Assembly (NCBI GenBank): GCA_007118075.1
Contig: SKSH01000028.1
Span: 1-10,443, forward strand
From: Halobacteriales archaeon
Lineage (GTDB): Archaea > Halobacteriota > Halobacteria > Halobacteriales > SKSH01
DNA: 10,443 bases
Direction of reading: 5' to 3'
Positions within the stretch are counted from its first letter, which is position 1; the number at the start of each line of letters is the position of its first letter. Made by a program: the position numbers and the translations under genes. The notes under the pieces were generated by a model. The model saw only the letters and a program-made list of their open reading frames with translations, was not told the origin of the DNA and did not search any database. Shown here in pieces: positions 6,962-10,443 of this stretch.

Positions 6962-7476
6962 ACGACCTCGAACTCGTCATCATCGCCGCGGTCGCCGAGG
7001 ATGGAACCATCGGCGATGACGATGAGATGCCGTGGCATCATCGAGAGGACCTCATCCACTTCAAGGAGACGACGATGGGAGCGCCGGTGATCCTCGGTCG
7101 TCGGACATTTGACTCGATCGTCTCCCGGTTGGGGACCGCCCTGCCAGGTCGAACCTCGATCGTGGTGAGCAACCAAGCACGTGCGGCTATAGTCGATGAA
7201 TCCAACATCCCTGACGGTAGTCTCGTCATTGTCGTCGGCTCCATCGATGCGGCTCTCGAGACGGCCGAGGACCTTGGCGACATCGCCTTCGTCGCCGGGG
7301 GACGAACCATCTATGAACAGTTCCTTCCAATCGCTGACCGTCTCAGCATCACCGAGGTTCCAGGCCGCTTCGACGGTGATACCAGATTCCCGTCCGTGGC
7401 GTGGGAGGACTGGACAGAGGTATCCAGAGAGAATGGTGAGGCGGTTACCTTCGTCGAGTACCGCCGTGATTCGTAA
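6958..7476 (+). CDS. folA: Dihydrofolate reductase
   Basis: NADPH-dependent reduction of dihydrofolate to tetrahydrofolate, regenerating the cofactor that ThyA oxidises; equivalent to hdrB of Haloferax. The 172-residue protein is of normal length. Motifs seen: IIAAVAEDGTIG at the N-terminus, MPW (24-26) of the Met20 loop, the substrate Asp at D31 within HREDLIHFKETT, ILGRRTFDSI (NADPH loop) and FVAGGRTIYEQFLP with the paired glycines. The ATG overlaps the thyA stop by four bases and has no Shine-Dalgarno of its own, which points to coupled translation from the thyA message. A 62-base gap follows before the reductase gene, which has its own promoter. Confidence 0.96.
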   Translation: MNDLELVIIAAVAEDGTIGDDDEMPWHHREDLIHFKETTMGAPVILGRRTFDSIVSRLGTALPGRTSIVVSNQARAAIVDESNIPDGSLVIVVGSIDAALETAEDLGDIAFVAGGRTIYEQFLPIADRLSITEVPGRFDGDTRFPSVAWEDWTEVSRENGEAVTFVEYRRDS

Positions 7477-7495
7477 GGTGGTGGCGATAACGGCG

Positions 7496-7503
7496 TTATA
7501 TAT
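7496..7503 (+). promoter_or_regulatory. TATA box of the MTHFR gene
   Basis: TTATATAT is the best TATA match in the window. It is centred about 40 bases before the GTG start at 7539, so a start of transcription near 7525 would leave a short leader of about 14 bases that just contains the Shine-Dalgarno. Confidence 0.65.
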
Positions 7504-7526
7504 GCCGCCGAGTCCCACCCATACGT

Positions 7527-7531
7527 GGTGA
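7527..7531 (+). promoter_or_regulatory. Shine-Dalgarno deciding the MTHFR start
   Basis: GGTGA pairs fully with the 3' end of archaeal 16S rRNA (ATCACCTCC) and lies seven bases before the GTG at 7539. It selects this GTG over the later in-frame GTG at 7554. Confidence 0.6.
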
Positions 7532-7538
7532 AACCTAC

Positions 7539-8372
7539 GTGAGTGAACAGGCTGTGAGTGCGTTGCTTTCGGACCCACGTTACGAACTGCTGCCGTTCAT
7601 GGGCTTCGACTACGCCCTCGATGAACTGCCATCTGGTGCAACGGTGGCCATCACCGCCTCGCCGGAGAAGGGCCTCGATCTAACGGTCGATCGGTGTGTC
7701 GAGGTGGCAACTGAGCGGGAGCTCGAGGTCGTTCCACACCTTGCCGCCCGAGCGGTTCGGGATCGCGAACAACTCGATGCGCTCATCGGACGCTTCAGCG
7801 ACGCTGGGATCGAAGATCTGTTCGTCCCCGGAGGTGACAACAAGAAACCAGCAGGTGAGTATACCTCTTCATTCGAGCTGTTGCAAGATCTCGACGAGCT
7901 CGGCCACGACTTCGCCGAAATCGGGATCACCGGGTATCCTGAGGGACATCCCCTCATCGATGATGATACCCTCGACGAGGCACTGGCGCAAAAGGCACCA
8001 TATGCCACCTACATCGTGACACAGATCTGCTTCGATCCCGAGGCCGTGGTCGATTGGATCGCAGGTATCAGGCAGGAGGGGATCGAGCTACCTGTTTACG
8101 TCGGGGTGCCGGGCGTGATGAAGACCGAGCGGATGCTCAACATCTCTCGAAAGGTTGGTGTCGGCGAGTCCATCAAGTTCGTCAGGAAGACGACCGGTAT
8201 CATCGGGATGATGAAGCAGCTGATCGGTGGGAAGGGTCGTTATCGACCGGACAAACTCGTCGATGGGATCGCCCCGTTCGCAACGAATGAGTCGTACGCG
8301 ATCGAAGGTGTCCACCTCTACACGTTCAACGAGGTTGCCGATTGCGAAACGTGGCGCCAATCTAGATTGTAG
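7539..8372 (+). CDS. Methylenetetrahydrofolate reductase, short non-canonical type
   Basis: Probable reduction of 5,10-methylene-THF to 5-methyl-THF, feeding methionine synthesis. The 277-residue protein shows the order of a MetF-type TIM barrel: VVPHLAAR (64-71), GIEDLFVPGGD100 (matching GIRHIVALRGD of E. coli), ITGYPEGHP (130-138, matching AAYPEVHP), IVTQICFD (159-166, matching ITQFFFD) and PVYVGVPGVM. The N-terminus lacks the FEFFPP block with the catalytic Glu28 of E. coli MetF and has ITASPEKGLDLT (38-49) instead. From memory this resembles the short divergent reductases of actinobacteria and alphaproteobacteria, some reported to work without bound flavin; its electron donor is not evident. 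It follows thyA-folA but has its own TATA box and ribosome site. The stop is 7 bases from the convergent pstB stop. Broad family assignment is firm; exact reaction less so. Confidence 0.85.
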   Translation: MSEQAVSALLSDPRYELLPFMGFDYALDELPSGATVAITASPEKGLDLTVDRCVEVATERELEVVPHLAARAVRDREQLDALIGRFSDAGIEDLFVPGGDNKKPAGEYTSSFELLQDLDELGHDFAEIGITGYPEGHPLIDDDTLDEALAQKAPYATYIVTQICFDPEAVVDWIAGIRQEGIELPVYVGVPGVMKTERMLNISRKVGVGESIKFVRKTTGIIGMMKQLIGGKGRYRPDKLVDGIAPFATNESYAIEGVHLYTFNEVADCETWRQSRL

Positions 8373-8379
8373 CCGCCGA

Positions 8380-9198
8380 TCAACCGAACTTGCCGGTGAT
8401 GTAATCCTCGACGCGTTGGTTCTCCGGGTTCCCGAAGATCTGGGCAGTCGGTCCGACCTCGACGAGTTCACCACCGGTCAGGAAAACCGCGGTGAGATCT
8501 GAGATTCTCGCCGCTTGCTGCATGTTGTGTGTCACGATGACGACCGTGTACTGCTCGGCCAGCTCCTCGATGAGATCTTCGATCTGGGCGGTAGCAACCG
8601 GATCGAGCGCGCTGGCCGGTTCGTCCATGAGGATGACCTCCGGATCGGGGGCGATCGCTCGGGCGATACATAGGCGCTGTTGTTGTCCACCTGAGAGATC
8701 GAGGCCGCTCTTAGAGAGATCATCGGCGACCTCGTCCCATAGTGCGGCGCGACGAAGCGCCTGCTCGACGCGGTGGTCCATGTTATCTTCGATCCCTTGG
8801 ATCTTCAGGCCGTAGGCGACGTTGTCGTAGATCGATTTCGGGAACGGATTCGGCCGCTGAAAGACCATCCCGATCGCCCGACGAAGTGCGACCGGGTCGA
8901 CGTCAGTATCGTAGATGTTCTTGCCCCGAAAGCGAAGTTCACCCTCGACTCGGCAACTCGATATCAGGTCATTCATCCGGTTGATCGACCGCAGGAAGGT
9001 GGACTTCCCACAACCGGATGGTCCGATGATGGCGGTCACCTGTCGCTCGGGAATGGTCATTGAGACGTGATTGAGGGCACGGGTCTCGCCGTAGAAGACG
9101 GAGAGATCCTCCGCCTCGAGAATCGTCTCACCATTAATCGAGGCTGAATCGGTCGTCACGTCGTGGGTAATGCCGTCGGTCACCAGTGCTTCGTTCAT
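8380..9198 (-). CDS. pstB: Phosphate ABC transporter ATP-binding protein PstB
   Basis: Cytoplasmic ATPase that drives phosphate import through PstC-PstA. The 272-residue protein has Walker A GPSGCGKST (59-67, K65), Q-loop VFQRPNPFPKSIYDNV (Q114, the PstB-specific form), signature LSGGQQQR (168-175), Walker B VILMDEP (188-194), SALDP in the D-loop and VTHNMQQA with H224. About 25 acidic residues precede the ABC core. An in-frame ATG at 9249 would add 17 residues, but the ATG at 9198 has a Shine-Dalgarno (AAGGTG) and lies four bases after the pstA stop, so it is chosen. No phoU follows: the next gene is convergent after 7 bases. Confidence 0.97.
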   Translation of the reverse strand: MNEALVTDGITHDVTTDSASINGETILEAEDLSVFYGETRALNHVSMTIPERQVTAIIGPSGCGKSTFLRSINRMNDLISSCRVEGELRFRGKNIYDTDVDPVALRRAIGMVFQRPNPFPKSIYDNVAYGLKIQGIEDNMDHRVEQALRRAALWDEVADDLSKSGLDLSGGQQQRLCIARAIAPDPEVILMDEPASALDPVATAQIEDLIEELAEQYTVVIVTHNMQQAARISDLTAVFLTGGELVEVGPTAQIFGNPENQRVEDYITGKFG

Positions 9199-9202
9199 GT
9201 TG

Positions 9203-10144
9203 TCACACCTTGGTCTCGTAACGGTATCGGATGTAGATCGCGAGTGCATTCATGCTGAGCAGGACTGCCAAGAGGACGACGATGCCAGCTGCGGCGATAT
9301 GCTGGAAGCCTGCCTGAGGGAGCGTGGCCCAATCGAAGATCTGCATCGGCATCGCGGAGAACGGACCGAACAGATCGGGAATCGGGATGCCACCAGGGCC
9401 ATCGGTGATTGGTGGACGGAACATCGTCGTCGCCGCACCAATCATGAGTATCGGGGCAGTCTCACCGATCGCCCGCGAGAGCGACAAAATCGTCCCGGTC
9501 ATGATCCCTGGCAACGCCGCCGGAAGGACCACATCTCGAATGACCTCCCACTGGGTGGCTCCGACACCATACGCTGCCTGTCGACGGGAATCTGGTACGG
9601 CCCGGATGGCCTCCTGACTGGCAACGATGACGATCGGTAAGATCAACAACGTGAGCGTGAGGGCACCAGCGATGAGGCTCGAACCGAGCTGGATGGCCCT
9701 GACGAACAAGGCAAGGCCGAGTAACCCATAGACGATTGAAGGCACGGCGGCGAGGTTGGCGATATTCGCCTCGATGAGGCTGGTCCAACGATTCTCCGGG
9801 GCGTACTCCTCGAGGTACACCGCGGCACCGACGCCGAGGAAGATGGTGAAGATCGCCGTCAGTGCGATGAGGAGGATCGAACCGATCAATGCCGGGAAGA
9901 TTCCAGCACCCCTGGCACCCGGTAGGTAGTCCTCGATAAGCTGTGATGGTGGTGAGGTGAGGAATGTCAGATTGAGCCACCCCCATGCCTCGTAGATCAC
10001 ATCCAAGAGGAGGACGATGAGCGCGATGACGCCGATCGACGCGGAGATGAGACAGATTGCGACGAAGATCCGCCCGATCAACCGCTTTCGACGAAGGTTC
10101 TCGGTGGTCTCGAACGCCAGGTCAGCCGACTCGCGATGACTCAT
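9203..10144 (-). CDS. pstA: Phosphate ABC transporter permease PstA
   Basis: One of the two inner-membrane permeases of the phosphate importer. It has 313 residues. A charged N-terminus leads to a first membrane segment at about 25-50 (IGRIFVAICLISASIGVIALIVLL); further hydrophobic segments follow, including ALIGSILLIALTAIFTIFLGV, the VPSIVYGLLGLALFV block typical of PstA, and a last segment near the C-terminus (IAAAGIVVLLAVLLSMNAL). The coupling loop that touches PstB is seen as QAAYGVGATQWEVIRDVVLPAALPGI, followed by SRAIGETAPILMIGA, the PstA form. The ATG overlaps the pstC stop (ATGA, 10141-10144) and has a perfect Shine-Dalgarno. Confidence 0.96.
   Translation of the reverse strand: MSHRESADLAFETTENLRRKRLIGRIFVAICLISASIGVIALIVLLLDVIYEAWGWLNLTFLTSPPSQLIEDYLPGARGAGIFPALIGSILLIALTAIFTIFLGVGAAVYLEEYAPENRWTSLIEANIANLAAVPSIVYGLLGLALFVRAIQLGSSLIAGALTLTLLILPIVIVASQEAIRAVPDSRRQAAYGVGATQWEVIRDVVLPAALPGIMTGTILSLSRAIGETAPILMIGAATTMFRPPITDGPGGIPIPDLFGPFSAMPMQIFDWATLPQAGFQHIAAAGIVVLLAVLLSMNALAIYIRYRYETKV
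9206..9211 (-). promoter_or_regulatory. Shine-Dalgarno of pstB
   Basis: AAGGTG on the minus strand, seven bases before the ATG at 9198 and within the last codons of pstA. It supports the shorter PstB start. Confidence 0.6.
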
Positions 10145-10443
10145 CGGTACACCTCCCGGTACCGTCCCTTGATCCAGATGCTCAGCAGGTTCATAGCCAA
10201 GGTCATCACGAAGAGGGTCAGACCGACCGCGAAGAGGCTGCGATACCCGATCGAGCCGACGGAGATGTCACCGGTGGCGACATGGACCATGTAGGCGGTC
10301 ATCGTCTGTATCGGTTCGAGCGGGTTGGTGGTGATCTGGGGGAGGTTACCAGCAGCCAACGTGACCGCCATCGTCTCACCAATGGCCCGAGATATGGCGA
10401 GGATATACGCAGCGATGATGCCCGAGAGTGCGGCCGGGAAGAC
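10141..10443 (-). CDS. pstC: Phosphate ABC transporter permease PstC, 5' end beyond window
   Basis: Only the last 100 codons are present; the frame is open at the right edge and the true start lies outside. The visible part begins in the coupling-loop region (FPAALSGIIAAYILAISRAIGE) and continues with TMAVTLAAGN, the PstC version of the motif that reads TAPILMIGA in PstA. It ends with a last membrane segment (SLFAVGLTLFVMTLAMNLLSIWI) and a basic tail. It overlaps pstA by four bases (ATGA). By synteny pstS should lie upstream, outside the window. Confidence 0.93.
   Translation of the reverse strand, partial: VFPAALSGIIAAYILAISRAIGETMAVTLAAGNLPQITTNPLEPIQTMTAYMVHVATGDISVGSIGYRSLFAVGLTLFVMTLAMNLLSIWIKGRYREVYR
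10150..10156 (-). promoter_or_regulatory. Shine-Dalgarno of pstA
   Basis: GGAGGTG on the minus strand, five bases before the ATG at 10144, is a full match to the 16S rRNA tail and lies inside the last codons of pstC. Confidence 0.7.

Noticed and set aside
7518..7541. Repeated TACGTG and partial dyad before the MTHFR gene
   Set aside because: The repeat is only six bases and the dyad imperfect; it overlaps the Shine-Dalgarno and start codon, which explains part of it.
6736..7578. 280-codon minus-strand frame opposite folA
   Set aside because: Antisense shadow of thyA and folA; no motif or likely start signal.
8373..8379. A terminator between the convergent MTHFR and pstB genes
   Set aside because: The gap is 7 bases with no T-run on either strand; termination must lie inside the neighbouring genes, and no site can be pointed to.

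Overview
The window reads as a chromosomal piece of a haloarchaeon (class Halobacteria). The evidence is proteins rich in Asp and Glu, a folate-based rather than methanopterin-based C1 gene set, a thymidylate synthase followed directly by a dihydrofolate reductase as in Haloferax (hts/hdrB), archaeal TATA-like promoters with very short or no leaders, and Shine-Dalgarno sites of the GGTGA/GGAGGTG type. The species cannot be told from the sequence alone. No RNA gene, insertion sequence, CRISPR array or attachment site was seen, and no gene-free stretch exceeds about 115 bases.

Layout. 1-1455 (-): the first 485 codons of a Mo/W-bisMGD formate dehydrogenase catalytic subunit, running off the left edge. 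1571-2592 (+): a helix-hairpin-helix protein related to HhH-GPD glycosylases, then a divergent universal stress protein. 2609-5855 (-): a likely transcription unit reading fhs (formate-tetrahydrofolate ligase), an alkyltransferase-like protein, then an MscS-type channel. 5966-7476 (+): thyA and folA with a 4-base ATGA overlap, divergent from fhs. 7539-8372 (+): an unusual short methylenetetrahydrofolate reductase with its own TATA box and Shine-Dalgarno. 8380-10443 (-): pstC (partial), pstA and pstB, the membrane and ATPase parts of a phosphate ABC importer, tightly coupled.

How the genes fit together. Fhs loads formate onto tetrahydrofolate. ThyA spends methylene-THF to make dTMP and releases dihydrofolate, which FolA reduces back to THF. 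The reductase converts methylene-THF to methyl-THF. Formate dehydrogenase, about 2.7 kb from the fhs end, could consume or supply the formate. The methenyl/methylene step (FolD) is not in the window. The Pst genes form a separate phosphate-uptake unit whose 3' end abuts the reductase gene with only 7 bases between them.

I see no clearly new multi-gene system. The most interesting points are small proteins that keep a known fold but have lost the catalytic or ligand residue: the alkyltransferase-like protein (PDHR in place of PCHR), the HhH protein (Gly at the usual Asp position) and the stress protein (Arg in place of the nucleotide-contacting Asp). The non-canonical reductase is also worth attention.
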